From an uncultured Clostridia bacterium (GTDB lineage: Bacteria; Bacillota; Clostridia; Christensenellales; Borkfalkiaceae): a DNA stretch of 64,000 nucleotides. Numbering within the stretch: the stretch's first letter is position 1; each line of letters begins with the position of its first letter. Positions 16,868-25,067 of the stretch are shown in pieces. The notes below the pieces were generated by a model. That model had not been told where the DNA came from, searched no databases, and saw only the letters and a program-made list of their open reading frames with translations. The DNA is taken from the NCBI GenBank assembly GCA_944376295.1, contig CALWCE010000003.1, positions 135,528 through 199,527 on the forward strand. Direction: 5' to 3'. Position numbers and translations under genes: made by a program.

Positions 16868-17907
16868 TGTATCATAGTTTCCGCCCCGGCGAAGAGTGGC
16901 TGGATACGAACGGCAAACCCATCCAGGCGCACGGCGGTTCGGTGTTCTTTGAAAACGGCACCTACTATTGGTACGGCGAAAACAAGGAGTTCACCGACGG
17001 CAAGAACGGCGTCTGGACGTGGGGCGTCCGCTGCTATTCCTCGCAGGACCTCTACAATTGGAAGGACGAAGGGCTCATCATCCCGCCCGACGAAAAGGAC
17101 GAAACTTCGCCTTTGCACCCGACGGCGATGCTCGACCGCCCGCATATCCTCTACAACCGTAAGACGAAACAATACGTCTGCTGGTGCAAGATCATGCAAA
17201 CAAACGGCGAGCAGACGGAAACCGTCTTGACTGCCGATACGATCTTAGGCCCGTACACCGTCAAAAAGACGGGCTTAAAACCCTTGGGCATGAGCGCGGG
17301 CGACTTCGACCTCGCAGTTGCCCCCGACGGCAAGGGCTATTACTTCTTCGAGCGCGTGCACTCGGAGACCATCATCGCAGACCTCACCGACGACTACTGC
17401 GATGTCACGGGGTACTATTCGACGCACTTCCCGCACGCGGGCCCGCCCTATGTCAGAGAGGCGACCGCCCACTTCGTGCGGGGCGGGAAGCACTATCTTC
17501 TCACGTCCGGCACGACGGGGTATTTCCCCAACCCGTCCGAAGCCGCCGTCGCCGAGACCTGGCACGGCCCTTATCGTGTGCTCGGCGATCCCCATCGGGG
17601 GGATGAGAGCCGCACTTCCTTCCATTCGCAGATCTCCTGCGTCTTCCGCGTGCAGGGCACCGATCTTTATATCGCGATGGCAGACAGATGGCTCCCCGAT
17701 TGCACCTACGCCTACGAGGACTATCGTAAGGCGTTTGAGCGCCGTTTCATCGAGGGCAAGCCGCCCCTTCCCGAAGAGGAGAAGTACTTTTCCGACGCCG
17801 CCGCAAACACCTCGCGCTCGCGCTACGTCTGGCTCCCCATCCGCTTCGAGGGGGAGATGCCCGTCATCGAATGGCACCCCGAATGGAAAATCTCCAACTA
17901 TATTTGA
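16867..17907 (+). CDS. Glycoside hydrolase family 43 protein
   Basis: A 346-residue five-bladed beta-propeller enzyme. Its opening (DTNGKPIQAHGGSVFFENGT, then YYWYGENKE) strongly resembles the exo-beta-1,3-galactanase-type branch of GH43, with HPTAMLDRPHILYN and AGDFDLAVAPDG as further blades. It lacks the extra carbohydrate-binding module many relatives carry, and it lacks a signal peptide. It likely trims galactose or arabinose from arabinogalactan-type side chains in the cytoplasm. Translation is coupled to the rhamnosidase by the one-base stop/start overlap, so the two probably act on the same oligosaccharide. The exact linkage cannot be fixed from the sequence. Confidence 0.85.
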   Translation: MYHSFRPGEEWLDTNGKPIQAHGGSVFFENGTYYWYGENKEFTDGKNGVWTWGVRCYSSQDLYNWKDEGLIIPPDEKDETSPLHPTAMLDRPHILYNRKTKQYVCWCKIMQTNGEQTETVLTADTILGPYTVKKTGLKPLGMSAGDFDLAVAPDGKGYYFFERVHSETIIADLTDDYCDVTGYYSTHFPHAGPPYVREATAHFVRGGKHYLLTSGTTGYFPNPSEAAVAETWHGPYRVLGDPHRGDESRTSFHSQISCVFRVQGTDLYIAMADRWLPDCTYAYEDYRKAFERRFIEGKPPLPEEEKYFSDAAANTSRSRYVWLPIRFEGEMPVIEWHPEWKISNYI

Positions 17908-17929
17908 AAAGCATTCATCGCCCGAATAC

Positions 17930-18024
17930 CATGTCGCCCTTACGCACGGCTCAGTCACTTACGTCTCAGTAAGCTCCTGTCGCCGTTTGCGCGGGCTCCT
18001 CGTCTCGGCCGCGACTGCTTTCCA
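17930..18024 (+). repeat. Probable dispersed intergenic repeat
   Basis: The 161-base gap between the GH43 and GH3 genes holds a GC-rich, non-coding segment with small hairpins (CTTAC-gtctca-GTAAG at 17958-17973; GCCG/CGGC-type arms after 17990). Its phrases (GGCTCAGTCACTTACGTCTC, GTTTGCGCGGGCTCCTCG) look like a dispersed repeat of Clostridia genomes. There is no second copy in this window, so the family call is from memory of similar elements. Confidence 0.45.
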
Positions 18025-18068
18025 AATATCACATCTCCCGACTTCATTTTAAGGTATTCACACACACC

Positions 18069-20444
18069 ATGAAACCCTACTTAAACCCCGCATTATCCCC
18101 CTGCGAACGCGCGGAGGACCTTCTCAAAGACCTCACCCTCGACGAAAAGATGGCGCAGGTCAACTGCTATATGTTCGCCCGCGAAGAGGACCTCGAAAAT
18201 CGTCACAAGTGCCTCACGCACGGCATCGGCGTCATTTCGACGCTCGAATTCCGCGGCGTTCCTAAAAAGGACTGCATCGCCCGCCGCAACGACATCCAGA
18301 AGGAAGTCATCGAACGCTCTCCCCATCACATCCCCGCCATCTTCCATATGGAGGGTCTCTGTGGGCTGCTCTTTTCCGATGCCTCCTGCTTCCCGTCGGG
18401 CATGGCGCGCGGCGCGTCCTTCGACTGCGAGCTCGAATACGCCATCGGCAAAACGGTGGGGGACGAGGCGGCTCAGATGGGTATCTCGCACGTCTTTGCG
18501 CCCGTTCTCGATGTCACCCGCGATCCGCGCTTCGGCCGCAGTTACGAAAGCTACGGCGAGGACGAAACGCTCGTCACCCGCATGGGCGTTAGTTACGCCC
18601 TCGGCGTGCAGGCAAGTGAAGACCGCCCCCTCAACGTCGAAGGCGTCGCCAAGCACTTTTTGGGCTTCCACCGCGGCGCGGGCGGTCAGCACGGCTCCGA
18701 CTGCACCATCGGCGAAAGGGAGCTCCGCGAAGTGTATGCAAAGCCCTTCGAAGCCTGCTTCCGTCTTTCCGATCTCAAGGGCGTCATGCCCTGCTACAAT
18801 ATCCTCAACGGCGAGCTCGTCTCTCTCTCCGCGCGCTACGAAACAAAGCTCCTTCGCGAAGAGCTCGGCTTTCAGGGCGTCGCCGTCTCCGACTACTGCG
18901 CCGTCATGAACAGCGTCACCTGCAACCATGTGGCGGCGAGCCCCGTCGAAGCAGGCCTTCGCGCCATGAAGGCGGGCATGGACGTCGAACAGCAGTTCCC
19001 TTACGGCTTCGGCGAAGACCTCAAAGCGAAATTTTTATCGGGCGAAGCGGACATCGCCATCCTCGACCGCGCCGTCCTGCGCGTCCTCGAAGCCAAGTTC
19101 CGCATGGGGCTCTTCGAACGGCCCTATATCGACGGGGAGGACATTATGCCCGCCAAGGGAGATGCGCTCTCCCGCCGCTCCGCGCTCGAGAGCATGGTGC
19201 TCCTCAAAAACGACGGCATCCTGCCCTTACAGCCCGTTAAAAAGATCGCCGTCATCGGCTATCACGCTTCCACGACGCGCGGCTATTTCGGCGGCTACAC
19301 CAATTTCAGCATGTACGAAGGCGCGCTCGGCGACAAGAACACCATGGCAGGTCTCATTGCGGAAAGCGGCGCCGATCCCACCTACCCCGGCACCACCGTC
19401 TACCGCGAGGACGCCTATCGGGAAGTTTACGAAGCCGCCCTTCATCGGGCATTCCCCGCGATCCGCACCCTGCCCGAAGCGCTCCAAGCCCGTTTCCCCG
19501 AAAGCGAAGTGATTTACGCCTACGGCTACGATTTTGCAGGCACGGACGAGAGTTATTTCGACGAGGCGCTCAAAGCGATCGAGGGGGCGGACGTCGCTAT
19601 CCTCACGCTGGGCGGCAAGTGCGGCACGGGCGCGCGCTGTTCGATGGGGGAGAACGTCAACTCCACATCCATCGGTCTCCCGCCCGCGCAGGAGCAGTTT
19701 ATCCGCCGCGCCGCCATGCTCAACAAGCCCCTCATCGGCGTGCATTTCGACGGCCGTCCCATCTCTTCGGACGCCGCCGACGAATGCCTTTCCGCCATCC
19801 TCGAATGCTGGAACCCTTCGCAGTTCGGCTCCGAGGCCGTCGTCGCGCTGCTTGCGGGCGACGAAACGCCCGGCGGCAAACTTCCCGTCACGGTCGCAAG
19901 GAACGCGGGTCAGCTGCCGCTCTACTATTCCCAGCCCTACGGCTCGGGGTACCGTCCCAACGAGTTCTACAAAGACAGCGTCTATATCGACAGCTCCACC
20001 CGCCCGCGCTATGAGTTCGGCTTCGGCATGAGCTACACGTCGTTCGGATATTCCGATCTTTCGCTCGACAAGACGGCGCTCTCCGCAGAGGATACCCTCA
20101 CGCTCTCCTTCACCCTCAAAAACACGGGCAAAAGGGAGGGCACGGAAGTTGCACAGCTCTATCTTTCCGACCCTGCCGCGACGGTCGCCCGCCCCGCAAA
20201 ACAGCTTTTGGGCTTTGCGCGCGTTCCGCTTCAAGCGGGGGAGGAGCGGCGCGTCACCTTCTCCGTTCCCGTCACCCTCTTTGCCTTCCTCGATGAAGAC
20301 ATGAAGTGGAAAGTGGAGAAGGGGGAAGTGCAGCTTCTCGTCGGTGCCTCTTCGGAGGACATCCGCCTCACGGCATCCCTCTCCGTCAAAGAAGACGCCT
20401 ATATCGCCCCTTCCGCCCGCGCTTTCTTTGCGGAAGTGAAATAA
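18069..20444 (+). CDS. Glycoside hydrolase family 3, second paralogue
   Basis: A 791-residue GH3 enzyme only distantly like the one at 1969. It has the barrel domain with GRSYESYGED and AKHFLGFHRGAGG, nucleophile Asp275 in AVSDYCAVM, the alpha/beta domain (MVLLKNDGILPL), and a C-terminal FnIII-like domain (FGFGMSYTSF to the end). The RSYESYGEDE / KHFLG combination is common in beta-xylosidase and beta-glucosidase branches of GH3. No signal peptide. It is preceded by a repeat-containing gap and has only a weak ribosome site before the ATG, so it may be less strongly expressed than GH78/GH43. The dehydrogenase-CMD gene follows after 61 bases. Confidence 0.93.
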   Translation: MKPYLNPALSPCERAEDLLKDLTLDEKMAQVNCYMFAREEDLENRHKCLTHGIGVISTLEFRGVPKKDCIARRNDIQKEVIERSPHHIPAIFHMEGLCGLLFSDASCFPSGMARGASFDCELEYAIGKTVGDEAAQMGISHVFAPVLDVTRDPRFGRSYESYGEDETLVTRMGVSYALGVQASEDRPLNVEGVAKHFLGFHRGAGGQHGSDCTIGERELREVYAKPFEACFRLSDLKGVMPCYNILNGELVSLSARYETKLLREELGFQGVAVSDYCAVMNSVTCNHVAASPVEAGLRAMKAGMDVEQQFPYGFGEDLKAKFLSGEADIAILDRAVLRVLEAKFRMGLFERPYIDGEDIMPAKGDALSRRSALESMVLLKNDGILPLQPVKKIAVIGYHASTTRGYFGGYTNFSMYEGALGDKNTMAGLIAESGADPTYPGTTVYREDAYREVYEAALHRAFPAIRTLPEALQARFPESEVIYAYGYDFAGTDESYFDEALKAIEGADVAILTLGGKCGTGARCSMGENVNSTSIGLPPAQEQFIRRAAMLNKPLIGVHFDGRPISSDAADECLSAILECWNPSQFGSEAVVALLAGDETPGGKLPVTVARNAGQLPLYYSQPYGSGYRPNEFYKDSVYIDSSTRPRYEFGFGMSYTSFGYSDLSLDKTALSAEDTLTLSFTLKNTGKREGTEVAQLYLSDPAATVARPAKQLLGFARVPLQAGEERRVTFSVPVTLFAFLDEDMKWKVEKGEVQLLVGASSEDIRLTASLSVKEDAYIAPSARAFFAEVK

Positions 20445-20505
20445 GGCTGCCCGCCGTCAGGATCGTTTTCCCGAGAGGCGCGAGCCGATATAAGGAGTTA
20501 TAAAA

Positions 20506-21771
20506 ATGTATACGGAAAAAAGAAATTCTGAGATTTCCGATCAGGAAAAACTGCGCGCCGGGGTCGTCGGCCTCGGCATGATCGGCGGCGGGATCGCCGA
20601 GAGCCTCCTTACAAGCGGCTATCTGCCCGCCGTCTACGATGTGCGTCGCGAGAGCATGGAACCCTTCGCAGGGCGCGCCCGTCTCGCTTCCTCCGCCAAA
20701 GAGGTCGCCGCGCTCTCCGAAGTCGTCATGATCTGCGTCGTCAATGCGGCGCAGGCAGAGAGCGTGCTCACGGGCGGGGACGGCGTGCTTTCGGCGGGGA
20801 AGAGGGGGCTCATCGTCTGCCTCGTCTCCACCGTCTCCCGCCGCGACGTGCTCCGCCTCGGCGCACTCTGTGAGGAAGCGGGCGCATCGCTTGTCGACTG
20901 CGGCGTTTCGCCCGGTTATCTTGCCGCAAGGAACGGCATGATCGCCATGGCGGGCGGCGGCGACGAAGCGCTCGAGCGTGCGGAGAGCGTGCTCTCGGGC
21001 TGGTCGAAAGAGGTCATCCGCTGCGGCGGCGCGGGGGCGGGGATGGCGGTCAAGCTTGCCCGCAACGTCTTCACTTTCGGTTGCTGGCGCGTCGCCAAAG
21101 AGGCGCAGCACCTCGTCGAAGCGTCGGGCGGCGATCCGCATAAGCTGCTTCGCGCCATCGAAGCCTCCGACCCCGAGGGGGAACTTCCCCTCGATAAGCT
21201 GCGCCGCGCGGGCAAAGACGGAAAGATCCCTCCCGAGGTCGCCGAAAAGAATTATCCTCTGATGGTAAAGGACCTCGATGCCGCGCTCGACCTTGCCGAA
21301 GAGACGGACGTCTCCATGCCGGCGGCGCTCGCCGCCAGGGAGTTCGCCGAAGATACGCTCGACTTTCCCCGGCCCGAAGAGGATGCTTCGGCGCGCGGGA
21401 TCGCCGCGGCGGACAGGGTCTACCGCGGCATGGGCGCGCATCTTGCCTCGCGCGCAGAGAACGCCTATGTTGGCGAGACGTTGAAAAACGTCTTCGGCGG
21501 CGTCTGGTCGCGCGGAGGGCTTTCGCTCTCCTCCCGCCGGCTGCTCGTGATGGGCGTGGCGGCGGCGCAGGGGAGGGCAGACCTCATCCGCACGCAGGCG
21601 CTGGGCGCCCTGCAGAACGGGGAGCTCACCGAGAGTGCCCTGCAGGAGGCCGTGCTGCAGCTTTCTTACTATGCGGGCTGGTGTAACGGGGGCGCGGTCG
21701 CCCGCGGCGTCTCCGAAGCGATCGCCGCCTTTCATCGGGAACGCGGGCTAAATGATCCCGCTCAGAAGTAA
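20506..21771 (+). CDS. 3-hydroxyisobutyrate dehydrogenase-like enzyme fused to a CMD-type domain
   Basis: A 421-residue fusion. Residues 18-185 are a Rossmann NAD(P)-binding domain (GLGMIG at 22-27), followed by the all-alpha domain of the beta-hydroxyacid dehydrogenase family with the catalytic Lys183 in GMAVKLARN. Residues about 299-415 are unrelated to that family and match carboxymuconolactone decarboxylase/AhpD-like domains (VFGGVWSRGGLSLSSRRLLV, then YAGWCNGGAV). The CMD part has a single Cys rather than the redox CxxC, so it is not an AhpD peroxidase. In this locus it may oxidise a sugar acid (a 6-phosphogluconate or tartronate semialdehyde-type substrate) and then process the keto product. 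A GGAGTT site precedes the ATG. Confidence 0.85.
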   Translation: MYTEKRNSEISDQEKLRAGVVGLGMIGGGIAESLLTSGYLPAVYDVRRESMEPFAGRARLASSAKEVAALSEVVMICVVNAAQAESVLTGGDGVLSAGKRGLIVCLVSTVSRRDVLRLGALCEEAGASLVDCGVSPGYLAARNGMIAMAGGGDEALERAESVLSGWSKEVIRCGGAGAGMAVKLARNVFTFGCWRVAKEAQHLVEASGGDPHKLLRAIEASDPEGELPLDKLRRAGKDGKIPPEVAEKNYPLMVKDLDAALDLAEETDVSMPAALAAREFAEDTLDFPRPEEDASARGIAAADRVYRGMGAHLASRAENAYVGETLKNVFGGVWSRGGLSLSSRRLLVMGVAAAQGRADLIRTQALGALQNGELTESALQEAVLQLSYYAGWCNGGAVARGVSEAIAAFHRERGLNDPAQK

Positions 21772-21843
21772 CGCTCTGCCTGGTTCCCTGACCCTTTGCT
21801 CATTTCTTGACAATTCCCCCGCATTTTGCTAAAATGATGAAAA
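21771..21843 (+). repeat. Direct repeat copy 1 (promoter-bearing)
   Basis: About 73 bases starting with ACGCTCTGCCTGGTTCCCTG and including a complete promoter. A closely matching copy lies at 23685-23757, after the next gene. The two differ by one deleted C and a few substitutions, mostly in the spacer. Confidence 0.85.
21807..21835 (+). promoter_or_regulatory. Sigma-A promoter of the GH43-like gene
   Basis: -35 TTGACA (21807-21812), 17-bp spacer, -10 TAAAAT (21830-21835). It lies in repeat copy 1, 68 bases before the ATG at 21903. Confidence 0.8.
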
Positions 21844-21902
21844 CCGTGCCGCGCGTCTCGATCTGCCCCGCGGCGCAAGAAAAAACCGTCAAGGAGGTTT
21901 CC

Positions 21903-23705
21903 ATGAAATACATTTCAGTCCCGCTCGATCTCGAGTACCGTTATTCCTTTATCCGCCGCGACGGCCGCATCACGCTGAGCCGTGAAGCCGCCGATCCTTC
22001 CGCCGTGTTCTGGCGCGGGAAGTACTACATCTTCCCCTCTATGAGCAAGGGCTGCTATGTGAGCGAAGACCTTTCACATTGGGAGTTTCTTTCCCTCAAG
22101 GGCCTTCCCTTCTATGATTATGCGCCCGACGTGTGCGTACACGGGGAATATCTCTATCTCTGCGCCTCCAAACGCGATGCCGTCTGCAATTTCTATCGCA
22201 GCAAGACCTTCCCCGAAGGGGAGTTTGAAGAGATCGAGGGCAGCTTCCCCTTTTGGGATCCCAACCTCTTCTTCGATGACGACGGAAAAGTGTACCTCTT
22301 TTGGGGGTGTTCCAATCTGACCCCCGTCTACGGCGTGGAGCTCGACGAAAATACCATGCGCCCCAAGGGGGAGCCGGCCGTGCTTCTCGAGGGCAGGCAT
22401 CGCGTCATCGGCTACGAGCGCCTCGGCGAAGATCACTTCTTCGACCCCGAAACGAGCGCCACCCTGAAAATGCTCAAAGACAAGCTCTCCCCGATGCTGA
22501 AAAAGCCCGCCTCCGAGCTGACCAAAGAGGACGTGATGAAGACGCTGCCGCCCGAACAGCAGGAAGTCTTGAAAAAGATACTTTTGGACAGCCCCTACAT
22601 GGAGGGCGCTTGGATGACCAAATACAAGGGGAAGTATTATCTCCAATACGCCGCCCCCGGCACCGAGTTCAACATTTATGGCGACGGCGTCTATGTCGCC
22701 GATTCGCCTCTCGGGCCCTATACGCTCGCGGAGAACGCGCCCTATTCCTATCACCCGGGCGGCTTTATTACGGGCGCAGGTCACGGCAGCACCTTCCGCG
22801 GAGAGGGCGCGCTCTGGCACACGTCCACCGCGCGCATTTCGCGCACGCATTTCTTCGAACGCCGCCTCGGGCTCTGGAAGGCGGGATTCGATGAGGACGA
22901 CGAGCTTTACTGCGATCAGCGCTTCGGCGATTGGGTACACGCCGTGGAGGACGCTCCCTTCAAAGCGCCCCGCTGGATGCTCCTTTCCTATCAAAAGCCC
23001 TGCACCGTCTCTTCTGCGCCCGAGGATGCAAAGAACATCACCGACGAAAACATCCGCACCCTCTGGCAGTCCGAGGAACAGCAAGGCACCGTCACGCTCG
23101 ATCTTACAAAGGGTTACAAGGTGCACGCCGTGCAGCTCAACTTTGGCGACAATTTCGGCTCCGTCTCCCTTCCTTCGCGCGGCGAAGAGGAGATGAAGGC
23201 ACACGGCCGCTACATCGACGACGAGAAGTTCCCGCTCCGCTGGTATCTCGAATATTCCGAGGACGGCGCCCAATGGCAGATGTGGGAGGACCACCGCTCG
23301 GCAGAGGACGACCGCGCGCATCCGCTCCTCGTCAACGAAGAGGGCATCTCGCTCCGCTATCTGCGCCTCACCGTCACCGAGATGCCCTACGGCCAGAATG
23401 CCTGTGTCTCGGGCATCCGCGTGTTCGGCGTTTCCGATTGTCCCGCGCCGGAACCCGCAAGCAATGTCAGGCTCTCTCTTGAAGAGGATGGCGAAGGCTT
23501 CTTTGCCGAGTGGCGGGGGAGCGCCATGGGCTACAACGTCCTCTGGGGGCACACGCCCGAAAAACTCTATCACTGCTATCAGGTGTTGGGTTCGAGCAAG
23601 GTAAACGTCCGCGCCCTCGTCAAGGGTCGGCCGTGCTATGTGCGCATCGACGCCTTCGGCGAAGGCGGCGTCACGGAAGGGGAGACGCTCTGCCTGGTTC
23701 CCTGA
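21903..23705 (+). CDS. GH43-like beta-propeller enzyme with F5/8-type C and FnIII domains
   Basis: A 600-residue protein. Residues 1-350 are a five-bladed propeller with GH43 landmarks (AADPSAVFWRGKYY, YAPDVCV, WDPNLFFDDDG, MEGAWMTKYKGKYYL). Residues about 360-505 are a discoidin/F5-8C-type carbohydrate-binding domain, and about 515-595 an FnIII domain. It probably removes xylose or arabinose from side chains. The ATG at 21903 has an AAGGAGG site; an earlier in-frame start at 21807 would lie in the promoter. It lacks a signal peptide even though it carries domains usually found on secreted enzymes. Its last codons (TLCLVP) lie inside repeat copy 2. Confidence 0.85.
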   Translation: MKYISVPLDLEYRYSFIRRDGRITLSREAADPSAVFWRGKYYIFPSMSKGCYVSEDLSHWEFLSLKGLPFYDYAPDVCVHGEYLYLCASKRDAVCNFYRSKTFPEGEFEEIEGSFPFWDPNLFFDDDGKVYLFWGCSNLTPVYGVELDENTMRPKGEPAVLLEGRHRVIGYERLGEDHFFDPETSATLKMLKDKLSPMLKKPASELTKEDVMKTLPPEQQEVLKKILLDSPYMEGAWMTKYKGKYYLQYAAPGTEFNIYGDGVYVADSPLGPYTLAENAPYSYHPGGFITGAGHGSTFRGEGALWHTSTARISRTHFFERRLGLWKAGFDEDDELYCDQRFGDWVHAVEDAPFKAPRWMLLSYQKPCTVSSAPEDAKNITDENIRTLWQSEEQQGTVTLDLTKGYKVHAVQLNFGDNFGSVSLPSRGEEEMKAHGRYIDDEKFPLRWYLEYSEDGAQWQMWEDHRSAEDDRAHPLLVNEEGISLRYLRLTVTEMPYGQNACVSGIRVFGVSDCPAPEPASNVRLSLEEDGEGFFAEWRGSAMGYNVLWGHTPEKLYHCYQVLGSSKVNVRALVKGRPCYVRIDAFGEGGVTEGETLCLVP

Positions 23706-23757
23706 CCTTTGCCCATTCCTTGACAATTTTGCCCTGATTTGGTAAAATGATAAAAAA
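23685..23757 (+). repeat. Direct repeat copy 2 (promoter-bearing, overlaps the GH43-like 3' end)
   Basis: Matches copy 1 at 21771 from ACGCTCTGCCTGG through the -10 box. Here the first bases encode the C-terminal residues and stop codon of the GH43-like gene, while in copy 1 they are non-coding. Confidence 0.85.
23720..23748 (+). promoter_or_regulatory. Sigma-A promoter of the KDG kinase gene
   Basis: -35 TTGACA (23720-23725), 17-bp spacer, -10 TAAAAT (23743-23748), in repeat copy 2 and 46 bases before the kinase ATG. Confidence 0.8.
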
Positions 23758-23793
23758 TATGCTGCGTACATCGCTGCATATCAGGAGAAAACT

Positions 23794-24774
23794 ATGAACG
23801 TTGTCACCATCGGCGAACTCATGCTGCGGCTCACCCCGCCCCGCCACGAACGCTTCGTGCAGGCAGAAAGCTTCGAAGCCGTCTACGGCGGGGGAGAGGC
23901 CAATACTGCAGTCAGTCTTTCCTGTCTCGGCGATCAGGCAGTCTTTGTCACCAAACTTCCCGCGCACGCCGTCGGACAGGCGGCGGTGGACGCCCTCCGC
24001 CGCTACGGGGTGGATACCCGCCACATCGTCCGCGGGGGCGAGCGCATCGGCATCTACTTCATGGAGCGCGGGGCAGACCGCCGCCCCTCGGATATCATCT
24101 ACGACCGCGCCCATTCCGCCTTTGCGGAGAGCTCGGAAGAAGAGTACGACTGGTCCGCGATCTTTGCGCATGCCGATTGGCTGCATTTGACGGGCATCAC
24201 GCCCGCCCTCGGCAAGAGCACGGCTGCTCTCGCCCTCCGCGCCATCCACGAGGCAAAGAAGCGGAATATCCCCGTCTCCTTCGACGTCAACTACCGCGCC
24301 AAACTCTGGAGCGAGGAGGAGGCGCGCCCCGTCTTAACGTCTTTCGCGGCGCTTTCCGACGTCATCATCACCAACGTCACGCAGGCGAAGGAGCTTTTCC
24401 TTCTCGAAGGGGGGGACGACGAAGCCCTCGCCGCCGCGGTCAGGGAGAAGTACGGCTGCAAAAAGGTCGCCTTCACCTTCCGCCGCACGCTGAACGCGGA
24501 GCGCAACGTCATTTCGGCGGCGCTCTTCGACGGCGAAGCGCTCTTCCGCGCCCCCGAGTACGAGATGCACATGATCGACCGCATCGGCGGGGGAGACGCC
24601 TTCTCGGCGGGGCTCATCCACGCCCTCGGCAAGGGCATGAAGGCGGAAGAGGCGGTGTGCTTTGCGGAGGCTGCCAGCTGCTTAAAGCACAGCGTCGAAG
24701 GGGACATGAACCTCGTCACGGAAGGGGAGGTGTATGCTCTCATGCACAGCTCCTCCCCCCGCGTTCTCCGCTAA
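23794..24774 (+). CDS. kdgK: 2-keto-3-deoxygluconate kinase (PfkB family)
   Basis: A 326-residue PfkB/ribokinase-family kinase. It opens with VVTIGELMLRLTPP, has GGGEANTAVSLSCLG near residue 30 (sugar-binding), FDVNYRAKLW near 165, and the anion-hole/catalytic-base motif RIGGGDAFSAGLIHAL near 265. The opening and the FDVNYR segment are typical of KDG kinases. It would phosphorylate KDG to KDPG, which the aldolase encoded at 29808 splits, so the two form the last steps of galacturonate/glucuronate catabolism. It has its own promoter, a copy of the one driving the GH43-like gene. Another PfkB sugar kinase is possible, but the nearby aldolase supports this call. Confidence 0.85.
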   Translation: MNVVTIGELMLRLTPPRHERFVQAESFEAVYGGGEANTAVSLSCLGDQAVFVTKLPAHAVGQAAVDALRRYGVDTRHIVRGGERIGIYFMERGADRRPSDIIYDRAHSAFAESSEEEYDWSAIFAHADWLHLTGITPALGKSTAALALRAIHEAKKRNIPVSFDVNYRAKLWSEEEARPVLTSFAALSDVIITNVTQAKELFLLEGGDDEALAAAVREKYGCKKVAFTFRRTLNAERNVISAALFDGEALFRAPEYEMHMIDRIGGGDAFSAGLIHALGKGMKAEEAVCFAEAASCLKHSVEGDMNLVTEGEVYALMHSSSPRVLR

Positions 24775-24788
24775 ATCTCCTCAACATA

Positions 24789-24962
24789 GCCTCCCCTGTG
24801 TAAGGGGAGGTGGCTCATCATTCGGCGAATGCCGATGATGAGACGGAGGGGTTGTTAAACCCCAAGGCGAGTCGAAGGCGTAATTGCCGGAGTTTCGCAA
24901 CTTCCCTTGGCTCCCTCCCTGAGGGAGCTGTCGAGCGCAGCGAGACTGAAGGAGTCGCCTTA
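24789..24962 (+). repeat. Composite of two REP-like intergenic elements
   Basis: Two hairpin modules in tandem. Module A (24789-24856): stem CCTCCCCT / AGGGGAGG, then GTGGC, a second stem CTCATCA-TCGGC / GCCGATGATGAG with one bulged T, then GACGGAGGGGTTG. Module B (24909-24962): stem GCTCCCTC / GAGGGAGC, then CTGTCGAGCGCAGCGAGAC, then GAAGGAGTCG. Both follow the same plan of hairpin, linker, hairpin, GGAG tail, so they look like two paralogous families side by side. Elements of this type are widespread between genes of gut Firmicutes. No open frame crosses them. Confidence 0.75.
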
Positions 24963-25067
24963 TTGTAGAAAGCAAGGAATACGATACCGCGTTCCTCTCC
25001 ACCGCGCAAGACGGTGTCTTGCCGAATGCAAGCCGAAAAGAGCAAACACATCGAAAAGGTGTATCCC

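Noticed and set aside
25014-25067. Upstream start for the first GH2 gene
   Set aside because: The extra 18 residues do not resemble GH2 N termini, and the ATG at 25068 has a ribosome site and the typical first residues.
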